34,100 nucleotides of DNA from Spirochaetota bacterium (GCA_011049595.1 DRHN01000120.1:1-34100); one strand, 5' to 3'; counted from the stretch's first letter, positions 18,505 to 28,611 are shown. Numbers and translations: made by a program. The notes: generated by a model not told the origin, from the sequence alone.

Positions 18505-18942
18505 TTAACATGAAACATCGATTTGATCCTCCCACCGGATATCCGCGGTGATAAATGACGGCAGCGCCATTAAAACGCCTTTCTGTCCCCCGATCCTGTT
18601 TGTAAGATCTCTCAATTGCTTTTCCATCCCCTTTACAACGATAACTTCCAGGCAGTAATCATGCGTTATGTGCACATGATTTGAAAATAGTATGTTGCGC
18701 TGAAAGCTGTGCTCAATTTCCGTCAGGTTTTCAGAAAGGTTCTTGAAATGATGATTATAGATTATCGTAACTGTCCCCATCACTTCTTTGGATTTGAAAC
18801 CCTTTTCTAAAGACAGTTTTTCCCTGATGAGATCACGGATCGCTTCGCTTCTATTATTAAATCCGTGCTCCTGAATAAATTGATCGAAAATATCACAAAG
18901 ATCCTTTTCCATTGAAACACCGAAACGCACCAAACTGGACAT
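18505..18942 (-). CDS. nikR: nickel-responsive transcriptional regulator NikR
   Basis: RHH N-term LVRFGVSMEKDLCDIFDQFIQEHGFNNRSEAIRDLIREKL and ACT-like C-term with metal ligands HVHITHDYC (HxH-x5-C spacing as in NikR). Confidence 0.92.
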   Translation of the reverse strand: MSSLVRFGVSMEKDLCDIFDQFIQEHGFNNRSEAIRDLIREKLSLEKGFKSKEVMGTVTIIYNHHFKNLSENLTEIEHSFQRNILFSNHVHITHDYCLEVIVVKGMEKQLRDLTNRIGGQKGVLMALPSFITADIRWEDQIDVSC

Positions 18943-18994
18943 AACGCTTACTCCAATGTGCCTGACGGGATTATTGTACCGCACACGATAAGGT

Positions 18995-19426
18995 TCAGAG
19001 GTGGAGAAACTGAAGAATGTTCTCCCTGGGCGCCGCGCCAACGATCCTGTCCGCTTCTTTTCCTTCATGGAAAAGAATTATTGTGGGTATACCCTGTACA
19101 TTGTATTGGGCGGAGAGCCTCGGGTTTTCTTCAGAGTTGACCTTTACTACCTTGATCTTCCCACGATACTTGCCGGCAATTTCATCAAGTATCGGACTTA
19201 CTATCCTGCATGGGCCGCACCAGGGTGCCCAGAAATCTACCACTGTAGGGATAGTTTCCCTGAGCACTTCTTCGGAAAACTCTCTTTCATTGATATTTAC
19301 CGCTTTGTCCGGAATTTCCAGCTGAGATTTACATTTCCCGCAGTGAGGTAAAAAATTTATCTTGTCAAGCTGGATTCTGTTTCTGGCAGCGCATGCCCTG
19401 CATATTATTATAGCTTTATTGTTCAT
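18995..19426 (-). CDS. trxC: thioredoxin 2-type (zinc-ribbon + thioredoxin domain)
   Basis: N-term CRAC...CGKC zinc ribbon; FWAPWCGPCRIVSPILDEIAGKY, GIPTIILFHEGKEADRIVGA. Confidence 0.88.
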   Translation of the reverse strand: MNNKAIIICRACAARNRIQLDKINFLPHCGKCKSQLEIPDKAVNINEREFSEEVLRETIPTVVDFWAPWCGPCRIVSPILDEIAGKYRGKIKVVKVNSEENPRLSAQYNVQGIPTIILFHEGKEADRIVGAAPRENILQFLHL

Positions 19427-19793
19427 CTGCCAATCTCACGCCAAGATATACGTTTAATGTATTAATATATTTTTAAAATGAAAAGCGGATTCTTAAACCT
19501 TTGACAAGGATTAAAGTGCATTATTTTCTATATTTAATAGATTTTACGGGATACAGACCCATGGCAGAAAGAAAAACCCATTCAGCAATAGGATGTTGAC
19601 ATAACTATTTATCTATAATATAATTAGTTCGTAATGCTACTTTGGGCTTGTCCGGATTATTTAGTATTTTCAATTTAACAAATTATTTTTAAGATTAGTA
19701 ATTATGAAAATATAAACATTTAAATTGAACTAATTAGTTAATTGCAACAATTTTCACCGGCAATTAATGCAATAAAAAAATTGGTCTTACCCG

Positions 19794-22100
19794 ATGTTAA
19801 AAAAAACTTCCAGTTTCATTGTACGTCACAGAACAGTTATTATTGTCCTGACAATCGCCCTCACGATTCTTTTTGGCTATTTTGTCAGAAAAGTGAAGAT
19901 GTCTTCGGACCTGATAAGCCTCGCTCCGGAAGACAATCCGGACCTTATCGCGCTCAGGAAGACCCTGGAGAAATTCGGCTCCTCCACTTTTATCATGATA
20001 AGCGTAAAAGCGGACGATGCCTATTCGCTGTCGACCCTGACAAAGATAAAAAATATTTCCGAAGCGATCAAAAAACTCCCGGAAGTAGCCGAAGTACTCG
20101 ACCCGCTGAACGCAACCATATTTAAATATCTTTTTGGAGCGTTGGTCATTAAAAAGAGCCTTCCCAGGGGCGAAATACCTCAGTCACTGGATAAGATCGA
20201 AACATTCAAAAAAGAAATGCTCTCCGAGCCGATTCTCAAAAATGTTGTGGTATCTGAAAATGGTGAGTCCCTCGCGATCTATATCCGGCTGAAGGACGAT
20301 CACAACAGCGAGTTTCTTTGGAAAAAGCTCATAGAAATTGTAGAGCCCTATCAGGGACCTGAGAAGTTCTACATGAGCGGCAGACCGATAATAGAAAGCT
20401 GGGTAAAGGAGTATCTGAAAAAGGATTCAATAAGGCTCGCTGTACCTATCCTTATCCTGGTGATAATCGTGCTTTTTATCAATTTTAAATCGGCCAGGGG
20501 TATTTTTCTGCCCATATCCATCATGCTCGGAAGCATCATATGGACACTCGGGCTCATGGGTATTTTTAATAAGACCATCACAATGGTGGGCGTGATGCTC
20601 CCCACTCTGATACTTGTAATAAGCAGCTCCTATAGTATACATTTCCTCAACCAGTACTTTAAGGACATACACTACGATTCCAATAAAAAAAGGAGCATCG
20701 AAAAATCCATAAACAATATCGGCAAGACTATATTCCTCGCTGCCCTTACAACTATGGCAGGGTTTGCGGCCCTGACTATCAATAAAATAAAACCGATGAG
20801 GGAGCTTGGTATCTTTGTTTTGATCGGTGTATTTTTTTCAATGATTTTAAGCCTTACATTTCTTCCGGGTTTGCTTACTGTCCTTAAAAAACCGAAAGGA
20901 ATGCTTCAGGCTTCCAGAGAAGGGAGCAGGACAAACATCTTCTTTGATCATCTGGGAGAGATCATTATAAAAAGATGGATAATAATTTTAGTATTAGCCC
21001 TGGCCATAAGTGTATGGTCGTGTCTCGGAATAGCTAAAATAAGTGTTGACACAAGCTGGGAGAGATGGTTTAAAAAGAATTCCGAGATCCTTACAGCCCA
21101 GAAGTTTATCAAGTCTAACTACGGGGGTATATCGACATTCAACGTGACCTTTGAAATCGATGAGCAAAGTGATCTCCATTTTAAATCCCTCGGTACCCTT
21201 GGGTACATCGATCAGGTGGAGCAGTGGATAAAAGACACAAAAGCAATGGGCAAATCCACCTCTCTTATCGGGTATATAAAAAGGGCGAACCAGCTCTTGA
21301 ATAAAAACGATCCGGAAATGTATAAACTCCCGGAAACCGAAGCAGGCCTGCTTAAGATCCTGCTAATGTTCAAGATGTCGGAATTTACAAAAAGCCTGAA
21401 CAACGTTATTACCGAGGATTTCAGGAACGCGAATATACTTGTACGAATCTCAAAACATTACGAGGACGACCCGAGCATCCCTGAGTACAAAGAATTTATC
21501 AGCAACTTATACGAGTACCTCGAGAATAATAAGTTTGACGGGATAAAAGTACAGATGACCGGGGTTGACAGGATATACGTTTCCCTGGTTGATTATCTGG
21601 TTAGATCTCAGTTATTGAGCATTGCTATCAGTGTTGGCATCGTTTTTATAATCATTACAGTTACATTCCGGTCCTTGGTATACGGGTTTTTCGGTCTGGT
21701 ACCGATCATCTTCGGGCTGCTTTTAAACTTCGGGACAATGAGCTATTTCCGGATACCACTGGATTTTATTACCTCCCTGATAGCGAGTATAGCTGTAGGA
21801 CTGGGAGTCGATAACAGTATCCATTTTCTAATTCGGTTTTCAAAGACCGAGCACGCCATCGGTCTCAAAGAACGTTTAAAATCCGCACTTATCGCTTCAG
21901 GGATACCTATATTCTTCACGTCATTAACACTGATCGCGGGTTTTTCTGTGCTTCTTTTTTCCAGTTTCAAACCGATACTGTACTTCGGACTGCTTATCTC
22001 AGTAACTATGCTGGGCTGCCTGATCGGCGTCATTTTCGTACTACCTGCGCTGGTCTACTGCGTGAAACCCAGGGCCATCATAGAAGGGAAAGAAATGTGA
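19794..22100 (+). CDS. RND superfamily (MMPL-type) predicted exporter
   Basis: Two repeats of large periplasmic loop plus TM bundles; IGKTIFLAALTTMAGFAALTINKIKPMRELGIFVLIGV and ...LIASIAVGLGVDNSIHFLIRFSKT...ALIASGIPIFFTSLTLIAGFSVLLFSSFKPI. Confidence 0.88.
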   Translation: MLKKTSSFIVRHRTVIIVLTIALTILFGYFVRKVKMSSDLISLAPEDNPDLIALRKTLEKFGSSTFIMISVKADDAYSLSTLTKIKNISEAIKKLPEVAEVLDPLNATIFKYLFGALVIKKSLPRGEIPQSLDKIETFKKEMLSEPILKNVVVSENGESLAIYIRLKDDHNSEFLWKKLIEIVEPYQGPEKFYMSGRPIIESWVKEYLKKDSIRLAVPILILVIIVLFINFKSARGIFLPISIMLGSIIWTLGLMGIFNKTITMVGVMLPTLILVISSSYSIHFLNQYFKDIHYDSNKKRSIEKSINNIGKTIFLAALTTMAGFAALTINKIKPMRELGIFVLIGVFFSMILSLTFLPGLLTVLKKPKGMLQASREGSRTNIFFDHLGEIIIKRWIIILVLALAISVWSCLGIAKISVDTSWERWFKKNSEILTAQKFIKSNYGGISTFNVTFEIDEQSDLHFKSLGTLGYIDQVEQWIKDTKAMGKSTSLIGYIKRANQLLNKNDPEMYKLPETEAGLLKILLMFKMSEFTKSLNNVITEDFRNANILVRISKHYEDDPSIPEYKEFISNLYEYLENNKFDGIKVQMTGVDRIYVSLVDYLVRSQLLSIAISVGIVFIIITVTFRSLVYGFFGLVPIIFGLLLNFGTMSYFRIPLDFITSLIASIAVGLGVDNSIHFLIRFSKTEHAIGLKERLKSALIASGIPIFFTSLTLIAGFSVLLFSSFKPILYFGLLISVTMLGCLIGVIFVLPALVYCVKPRAIIEGKEM

Positions 22101-22126
22101 GGACCCAGTCTCGGGGTACGGGGCAA

Positions 22127-23077
22127 TTATTTCTCCCTGATCTCCACCATTTTAAACTCTTCTTTTAATATGTTGTATAGCTCTTCAAGTTTTCCCTCCT
22201 GGTCCAGCCCGCCGGAGTAGATCCTCCTCACTCCGAAAGTCAATGCTTCAATCTTCATTTTATCCCTTAAAAAAATCTGTCCGAGATCATTCAACTCGAG
22301 TGCAATATCAACAAGCCTGCGCAAAAAAATCACACAGTTGTTAAAATCAAACTGCTTGACGTCAACTGGTTTAAAGCTAAAAACCATCTTAAAATGCTTG
22401 ATCTCATCTTTACAGCCCTGCTCACGGGCGGCATAAATATTTGTACATATTGCCACTGCAATAAGGCACAAATAGATATCACTGTTCCCTATAACATAGT
22501 CGATCATTTCTGTTATGTTCTTAAAATTATTATTTGCCCCAAAAATATCCATAAAAGTGTATTCACTAAACACAACTTCCAGCGCGTTTTTTATACGGTC
22601 TACATCGATGTCGTTATATTTTGACTTTAGATCATTAACATCATCCGAAAGATTAAAAAGTTCCTCCGGCTCTACGGATATTCCGGTGAGATCAAAAAAC
22701 TTCCTGCATATTTCATCCTGAAATTTTAATCGATCCTCCCGTTCATATATTTTCCAGTTCTTTTCATTTCTTGTATAATTCTTCAGTTTTCTTGAAACTT
22801 CTATGTATTTTGTATACTGCTCCGAGTTTATAAAACCGGATGCAGGCTGTTCGGGAAGATACTTTAACAAAGTCTTTGAATGGTTCAGGACAATAACGAT
22901 TTTTTTGATCAGTTCATTATTTAAAGTCATGTTAATTATTATTTCACATCCTTTTACTTCTAATTGAATTCTATTTGATATATTCGCTTTTTTCAAATTT
23001 AATGAAATGGCTTTACTGTTATTCATGGTTTTATCAATTTCATGGCATTTCAACCGATAGTAAAAAGCCACCTGCAA
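22127..23077 (-). CDS. hypothetical protein, no family recognised
   Basis: Long uninterrupted ORF without competing frame; likely start at an internal ATG (MNNSKAISL...). Confidence 0.6.
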   Translation of the reverse strand: MQVAFYYRLKCHEIDKTMNNSKAISLNLKKANISNRIQLEVKGCEIIINMTLNNELIKKIVIVLNHSKTLLKYLPEQPASGFINSEQYTKYIEVSRKLKNYTRNEKNWKIYEREDRLKFQDEICRKFFDLTGISVEPEELFNLSDDVNDLKSKYNDIDVDRIKNALEVVFSEYTFMDIFGANNNFKNITEMIDYVIGNSDIYLCLIAVAICTNIYAAREQGCKDEIKHFKMVFSFKPVDVKQFDFNNCVIFLRRLVDIALELNDLGQIFLRDKMKIEALTFGVRRIYSGGLDQEGKLEELYNILKEEFKMVEIREK

Positions 23078-23123
23078 AATCAGGTAACTTTCTTTTGGCA
23101 GTGAAGGTGATCCCGGCAGATTT

Positions 23124-23846
23124 TCAGCTATCCATATTTTTATTTCTGTCAGAGTCTAAAACTGCCTGCAGGTGAGCGCGGATCTCCTCACTGGCGGGTG
23201 CCTTTTTTAAGGCCTTATTTAAATAGATTTTTGCCTGCTTGATCCTTCCAAGCTTATAATACACCCACCCGAGGCTGTCAAGGTAGGCGGGGTTGTTTTT
23301 ATTGATCGAAACAGCTTTTTTACACTCTTTCAACGCTTCTTCAAGGTTGAGATTGGCCTGGGTGAAAATATAACCCAAAGAATTATGCGCATTGGCGTTT
23401 TTCGGATCGATCTCAATAGCTTTATAGAGAGTCATCACAGCTTTTTTAAAATCTCCCATCCTGTCCATTATATAACCTATCGCCGCGTATGCCTGGGCGC
23501 TCCCGAACCCTGATTTAACGATCCCTTTGAACATTGCTATCGCCTTTTCATACTCCTCCCGTATTGTATAGATGTAACCCAGGATCATCCGGGCATGGAC
23601 CTTATTGATATACGCCATTTCAGATGCTATCACCTTTTCGAGATAATCCGAGCCCATTTCGTACTCTTCCATCCTGGTGCAGGTCACACCGATAAAATAA
23701 TTCGCTTCCGGGTTTTCCGGATCGAGATTGGAGGCTTCTAAAAATTCTTTCAGCGCGGTTTTCATATCTCCCGTACCCAAGCTTTTTTGTCCGGACTTTA
23801 TATACTGCGCAACATCGGAAGCTTTTGTCATCGCTCTTCCCGTCAT
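23124..23846 (-). CDS. tetratricopeptide repeat protein
   Basis: Repeated TPR units: ALKEFLEASNLDPENPEANYFIGVTCTRM, AVMTLYKAIEIDPKNANAHNSLGYIF, ALKECKKAVSINKNNPAYLDSLGWVYYKLGRIKQAKIYLNKALKKAP. Confidence 0.88.
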   Translation of the reverse strand: MTGRAMTKASDVAQYIKSGQKSLGTGDMKTALKEFLEASNLDPENPEANYFIGVTCTRMEEYEMGSDYLEKVIASEMAYINKVHARMILGYIYTIREEYEKAIAMFKGIVKSGFGSAQAYAAIGYIMDRMGDFKKAVMTLYKAIEIDPKNANAHNSLGYIFTQANLNLEEALKECKKAVSINKNNPAYLDSLGWVYYKLGRIKQAKIYLNKALKKAPASEEIRAHLQAVLDSDRNKNMDS

Positions 23847-24608
23847 TTAATCAATTTCATGAAAATACTGTTCTTTTAGCTTTTCAATAAGATCAAAAGC
23901 GGTTACATCCAGCCGCAGAGGAGTTATGGAAACCTTCTTTTCATCTACCGCCTTTACATCCGTACCTGCTTCACTATCGGTATTCAAGAGTTTTCCGGCG
24001 ATCCAGTAATACTTATTTTTCTTCGGGTCTTCCCTCTCGATCAGAGAATCATTATAACACCTTTTCCCCAGCTTCGTTATTTCCATTCCAGCTATATCGT
24101 CAACCTCCAGGTTCGGGACGTTGACATTTAGTATTATACCTTTTCCCAGCGGATATTTTTTTATTTTGTTTATAATTCGATGCAGAAAATAAGCTGCGGT
24201 CTCATAGTGGATTTCCTCCCCGTTATTATCAATTGAAACCGCTATCCCCGGTATGTTGAATGTTGCCGCCTGAAAAGCCGCTGATACGGTCCCGGAATAA
24301 AAAACATCACTACCCAGGTTGAGCCCGTTGTTGATACCGGATATCACAAAATCTACAGGTACCTTCAAAACACCGAGCAGCGCGACATGAACCGCGTCGA
24401 CGGGAGTCCCGTCAACAGAAAACACCCTGTCCTTTTCAACTGTTTTTAAGCGAATGGGATCACGAAGGGATATTGAATGCCCCGTCGCGCTCCTCTCCCT
24501 GTCCGGGGCGACAATAAATACATGGAAATGCTTTGAAAAAAAATCATCCAAAGCCCGGATCCCTCTGCTTTGTATACCGTCATCGTTCGATAAAAGGATA
24601 TTCTTCAT
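23847..24608 (-). CDS. surE: 5'/3'-nucleotidase SurE
   Basis: MKNILLSNDDGIQSRGIRALDDFFSKHFHVFIVAPDRERSATGHSISL, DFVISGINNGLNLGSDVFYSGTVSAAFQAATFNIPGIAVS. Confidence 0.95.
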   Translation of the reverse strand: MKNILLSNDDGIQSRGIRALDDFFSKHFHVFIVAPDRERSATGHSISLRDPIRLKTVEKDRVFSVDGTPVDAVHVALLGVLKVPVDFVISGINNGLNLGSDVFYSGTVSAAFQAATFNIPGIAVSIDNNGEEIHYETAAYFLHRIINKIKKYPLGKGIILNVNVPNLEVDDIAGMEITKLGKRCYNDSLIEREDPKKNKYYWIAGKLLNTDSEAGTDVKAVDEKKVSITPLRLDVTAFDLIEKLKEQYFHEID

Positions 24609-24655
24609 ACAGGTACTCATACCTCCACGACGCATGTAATAAGGTTTTTCTACAT

Positions 24656-25933
24656 TCAGGAAAAAATATTTGGCGATTGCAAATCCGTTAAAATCTCATC
24701 AAAAGAGAAGCATACTTCTGCATAATCTTTTCTAAGCCTGTTGACCTCCTCGCGCACCTCCTGTCCCTGTAGGATACATTCCGCGATAAAAGCGGCGATC
24801 CTGTCCATTTCTTCTTCTTTCATACCCACTCTTGTCATTTCCTGCACACCTATTCTTATTCCATCCGGATTTGTCACATTTCTCAAAGGTTCATGTGGAA
24901 GTATATTCATGTTGAGTATTATGTCGTTCTCCTTCAGCAGGTTAGCAACCATTTTACCCCCTCCGTAATCCTTCACATCAACAGCAACCTGATGGGACTC
25001 GGTAAAATCATATTCCTGGGCCATCACCTTAAAACCTTTCCTATGTAATGCTTTGCCGAGAGCCCTGGCGTTAATGACTACCTGTCCGCTGTAACCCTTT
25101 CCGAAACTGATCATCTCCTGTGTAGCGACAGCCAGACCGACCAGAGTGTCGAGGTGATGATTGCTGGAGGACCCGGGGAAAGCCCCCTTATCGACCTTCT
25201 GCCAGTCGATCATTCCCATGTTGCTCAGAATCACTCCTCTCTGTGTTCCGAAAAAGGTCTTGTGGGTGCTTCCGGTCATTATAAACACACCCTCCGAAAA
25301 AGGGTCCTGAAACTTGCCTCCGGAGATGAGGCCCAGCACATGGGCAGCGTCATATACTATATGTATTTTGTATTCATTACAGATATCCCTGAATTCATGA
25401 ACGGGTTCGGGGAATAAAAAAAGGCTCTTCCCGAATATGAGCATCTTTGGTTTACAGATTCGAATGAGATCTTTTGCTCTGTCAACATCAATGTGAAACC
25501 CGTCTGCAGCAAGGGGAAAGTCTATCACATTTTTTGTGAACTTGCCTACCGAGCCGGCAAGGTGATGGCTTATGTGGCCTCCGCCCGGGGTTGAGTTTAC
25601 CATGACTATATCACCGGGGTTTATAAAGCTGGAGAAAACAGCCTCATTCGCATTTGTACCGCTTATGGGCCTCACGTCCGCCCGGGCGCTCCTGAACAAA
25701 GTTTTAAAATCATTCCTCAGATCACTTTCGATCTTATCAATATATTCAGTCCCCTGATAGTACCTTTCACCGGGATGCCCTTCCGCATACCTGTGTGCAA
25801 AATCCGAACCGCTCAGTTTGCTGACAGTTTTTGAAACAATGTTTTCACTCGCGATCAGGTTTATCGTCTTCATCCTCCACTCATTCTGCTGTCTTACAGA
25901 GTCGAAAATATTTCTTATGTGCCGTTCAAGCAT
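24656..25933 (-). CDS. serine hydroxymethyltransferase-like PLP enzyme, archaeal-type
   Basis: TINLIASENIVSKTVSKLSGSDFAHRYAEGHPGERYYQGTEYIDKIE; PLP-lysine region IMTGSTHKTFFGTQRGVILSN; PDGIRIGVQEMTRVGM. Confidence 0.85.
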   Translation of the reverse strand: MLERHIRNIFDSVRQQNEWRMKTINLIASENIVSKTVSKLSGSDFAHRYAEGHPGERYYQGTEYIDKIESDLRNDFKTLFRSARADVRPISGTNANEAVFSSFINPGDIVMVNSTPGGGHISHHLAGSVGKFTKNVIDFPLAADGFHIDVDRAKDLIRICKPKMLIFGKSLFLFPEPVHEFRDICNEYKIHIVYDAAHVLGLISGGKFQDPFSEGVFIMTGSTHKTFFGTQRGVILSNMGMIDWQKVDKGAFPGSSSNHHLDTLVGLAVATQEMISFGKGYSGQVVINARALGKALHRKGFKVMAQEYDFTESHQVAVDVKDYGGGKMVANLLKENDIILNMNILPHEPLRNVTNPDGIRIGVQEMTRVGMKEEEMDRIAAFIAECILQGQEVREEVNRLRKDYAEVCFSFDEILTDLQSPNIFS

Positions 25934-25969
25934 AAGTCCTTACTCAGATGTAAATTTTTATGAAATTAT

Positions 25970-26000
25970 TAAAATACCCCTGCGTCGCAGGGGTATTTTA
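25970..26000. terminator. perfect hairpin TAAAATACCCCTGC-GTC-GCAGGGGTATTTTA, intrinsic terminator
   Basis: 14-bp perfect inverted repeat with A/T tracts on both sides, between two minus-strand genes. Confidence 0.85.
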
Positions 26001-26112
26001 ATATAAACAGGTTTTTATTTAAATGTCCACCTTAATCAGGTTAAAAACAGCTTTTAAGATACAAATCAGCTCGCCCATTTCTAAAAGGACAATATTTTGA
26101 GCTTAAACGAGT

Positions 26113-27027
26113 TTAATCCAGGAATGTGCCAAGAGTTGTTTCCGGAGGCATTACATCCACAAAGAACGTCACTGTCTCTATCGCGGATATATTGCCGAGA
26201 TTGTCAACCGCTTTTGCACCCAGAGTATGTTCACCCGGGATCTGAATTTTAAAAGAACCAGTATAGTTAACAAATTCACTGCCGTCAAGGGAAACTAATA
26301 TTTCTCTGACCCCGGCGATTGCGTCACTGGCCGTGACAGTGTATTCATTGTCCTTGCTCGTGTATTTTTCTCTCCCGACCGTAACAAATTTTTTCTTTGT
26401 CACGATTCGTACATCCGGAGCTGTGCTGTCGACATAACCCTGGACAATGTAAACAGGAGTTGCATTTCCAACATTATCCACAGCATAAGCCTCAGCAGTG
26501 TGAAGGCCTTCTTCGGGAACAATCATAGGCTCCCGATATGGAAAAAAATCACCGTCATCGAACTTCACGTAAATATTGTCGACTCCTGACAGGTCATCTT
26601 CCGCCCACAAAATGACAGCGCTATTGGTAGTTATGTAAATATTGTCACCGCTGATAAAAGCAGCTCCCTCGACCGTAGCAATCCCTTCCGGAGGCGTGCC
26701 GTCCACAATGACCGCTTTGATCCGTTCCTCGCTGATATTCCCTGTTTTGTCGATCGCCCTCCACGCGATAAAATGCCTGCCTTCGGTATCGAAACCGATC
26801 GGATCGGAATAGACCTCAACAGGATTCCCGTCCACACTGTATTGAATAACATCAAGTGTAGATCCCTTATCATCGGCACTCAAAACAAAACTTGCCGAAA
26901 GGGGCACGTAATCAATGATCCCATCGTTGTATATCCTCTTTTGCTGCGCGTATAGCAGATGAACTCCGTTGGACAACCCGCTTAATAAAAAAAGTATCAA
27001 AACGACACTGAAAAAATATTTTTTCAT
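26113..27027 (-). CDS. secreted protein with repeated OmpL47/Ig-like domains
   Basis: N-terminal signal peptide (KYFFSVVLILFLLSGLSNGVHLLYA); repeated pattern DDLSGVDNIYVKFDDGDFFPYREPMIVPEEGLHTAEAYAVDNVGNAT / DAIAGVREILVSLDGSEFVNYTGSFKIQIPGEHTLGAKAVDNLGNIS. Confidence 0.75.
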   Translation of the reverse strand: MKKYFFSVVLILFLLSGLSNGVHLLYAQQKRIYNDGIIDYVPLSASFVLSADDKGSTLDVIQYSVDGNPVEVYSDPIGFDTEGRHFIAWRAIDKTGNISEERIKAVIVDGTPPEGIATVEGAAFISGDNIYITTNSAVILWAEDDLSGVDNIYVKFDDGDFFPYREPMIVPEEGLHTAEAYAVDNVGNATPVYIVQGYVDSTAPDVRIVTKKKFVTVGREKYTSKDNEYTVTASDAIAGVREILVSLDGSEFVNYTGSFKIQIPGEHTLGAKAVDNLGNISAIETVTFFVDVMPPETTLGTFLD

Positions 27028-27292
27028 TGAAAGTCCTCCTCTAAATTTTTCCTATAGTGTACACTGTAATAATAAATTGTCAATAAAAAATATTTCAAAA
27101 ATAGTGAGAAAATATTTTCTTTCAGTTCTTGCGCACCGGCAACGAAGTTTAACCATTAGAGACAAAGTTCTGTAACTGGATAGTTCTTACACAATTGCTG
27201 TGAGAATTCATTTGGCAAAACACTAAACAGCTTGTCTTTGATCAAACTGTATTATTAATATAACCTTGACGAACCCGCAATAGGAGCCTGAA

Positions 27293-28573
27293 ATGGGAAT
27301 GACAATCACAGAAAAGATCCTGGCAGAGCATGCCGGGTTAAATAAAGCGGTGCCGGGGCAGCTGATCGAGGCTGGACTGGATATGATACTGGCCAACGAT
27401 ATTACCGCGCCAATTGCCATAAATGAGTTCAGTAAACTAGGACTCAGCCGGGTGTGGGATAAAGACAGGGTCGTGCTTGTGCCGGACCACTTTACCCCGA
27501 ACAGAGACATTAAATCCGCTGGGCAGGCAAAGTACCTCAGAGATTTCGCGCACAAAATGGACATAACAAACTATTTCGAAGTTGGCGAAATGGGGATCGA
27601 ACACGCCCTGCTTCCGGAAACCGGGCTTTCCCTGCCCGGCGATTTGATCATAGGGGCCGATTCTCACACATGCACATACGGCGCGCTCGGCGCGTTTTCA
27701 ACCGGGGTCGGAAGTACGGATTTTGCCTGCGCGATGGCAACCGGTAAAGCATGGTTCAAAGTACCCGAGTCGCTTAAATTTGTTCTTAAAGGCAAACCGA
27801 GGGGGTGGGTGAGCGGGAAGGACATTATTCTGAAAATCATCGGCGACATCGGGGTTGACGGCGCAAGATACATGGCAATGGAGTTCAGCGGGGATGGAAT
27901 TGGCAATTTATCCATGGACTGGAGATTTACTATCGCAAATATGGCCATCGAAGCGGGCGCGAAGAACGGTATATTTCCCGTAGACGAAAAAACCAGGGAA
28001 TATGTCAGGACAGCTGTAAAATCCGGACGGCGAAAAGACACTTACAGAGAATTCGAAAGCGATACCGACGCGAGCTATAAAGAAATTTATGAATATGATC
28101 TCGCCGGGATCGAGCCGCAGGTTGCATTCCCTCATCTGCCCGATAACACAAAAAACATATCCGACGTCAAAAACATTACAATCGACCAGGTTGTAATAGG
28201 CTCCTGCACAAACGGACGTCTTGAAGACCTTCGGACTGCCGCTGAAATTCTTAGGGGCAAAAAAGTGAAAAAGGGTCTACGGCTTCTTGTTTTTCCTGCA
28301 ACTCAAAAGATATACCTTGACGCATTGAGAGAAGGTTTGATAGAGACATTGATTTTAGCAGGTGCGGCGGTTTCAACCCCCACATGCGGTCCATGCCTCG
28401 GACTCCACTTTGGAATTCTATCCGAGGGTGAAAGGGCGGTATCAACCACAAACCGTAACTTTGTCGGCCGCATGGGGCATAAGAAAAGTGAAGTGTACCT
28501 GGCATCCCCTGCAGTCGCGGCAGCATCGGCAGTTGCAGGAATTATAATTTCTCCAGACCAGGTGGCAGGCTGA
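27293..28573 (+). CDS. leuC: 3-isopropylmalate dehydratase/homoaconitase family large subunit
   Basis: [88 protein letters not shown]. Confidence 0.9.
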   Translation: MGMTITEKILAEHAGLNKAVPGQLIEAGLDMILANDITAPIAINEFSKLGLSRVWDKDRVVLVPDHFTPNRDIKSAGQAKYLRDFAHKMDITNYFEVGEMGIEHALLPETGLSLPGDLIIGADSHTCTYGALGAFSTGVGSTDFACAMATGKAWFKVPESLKFVLKGKPRGWVSGKDIILKIIGDIGVDGARYMAMEFSGDGIGNLSMDWRFTIANMAIEAGAKNGIFPVDEKTREYVRTAVKSGRRKDTYREFESDTDASYKEIYEYDLAGIEPQVAFPHLPDNTKNISDVKNITIDQVVIGSCTNGRLEDLRTAAEILRGKKVKKGLRLLVFPATQKIYLDALREGLIETLILAGAAVSTPTCGPCLGLHFGILSEGERAVSTTNRNFVGRMGHKKSEVYLASPAVAAASAVAGIIISPDQVAG

Positions 28574-28611
28574 ATATGAAAGTAATCTAATTAGATATAA
28601 AGGACGTTGTA

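Noticed and set aside
18943-19068. N-terminal extension of the NikR ORF
   Set aside because: It overlaps the thioredoxin gene; NikR homology starts at MSSLVRFGVS (18942).
27437-28526. Minus-strand ORFs inside leuC (27437..27667, 27664..28041, 28251..28526)
   Set aside because: Antisense shadow ORFs of a well-supported gene.
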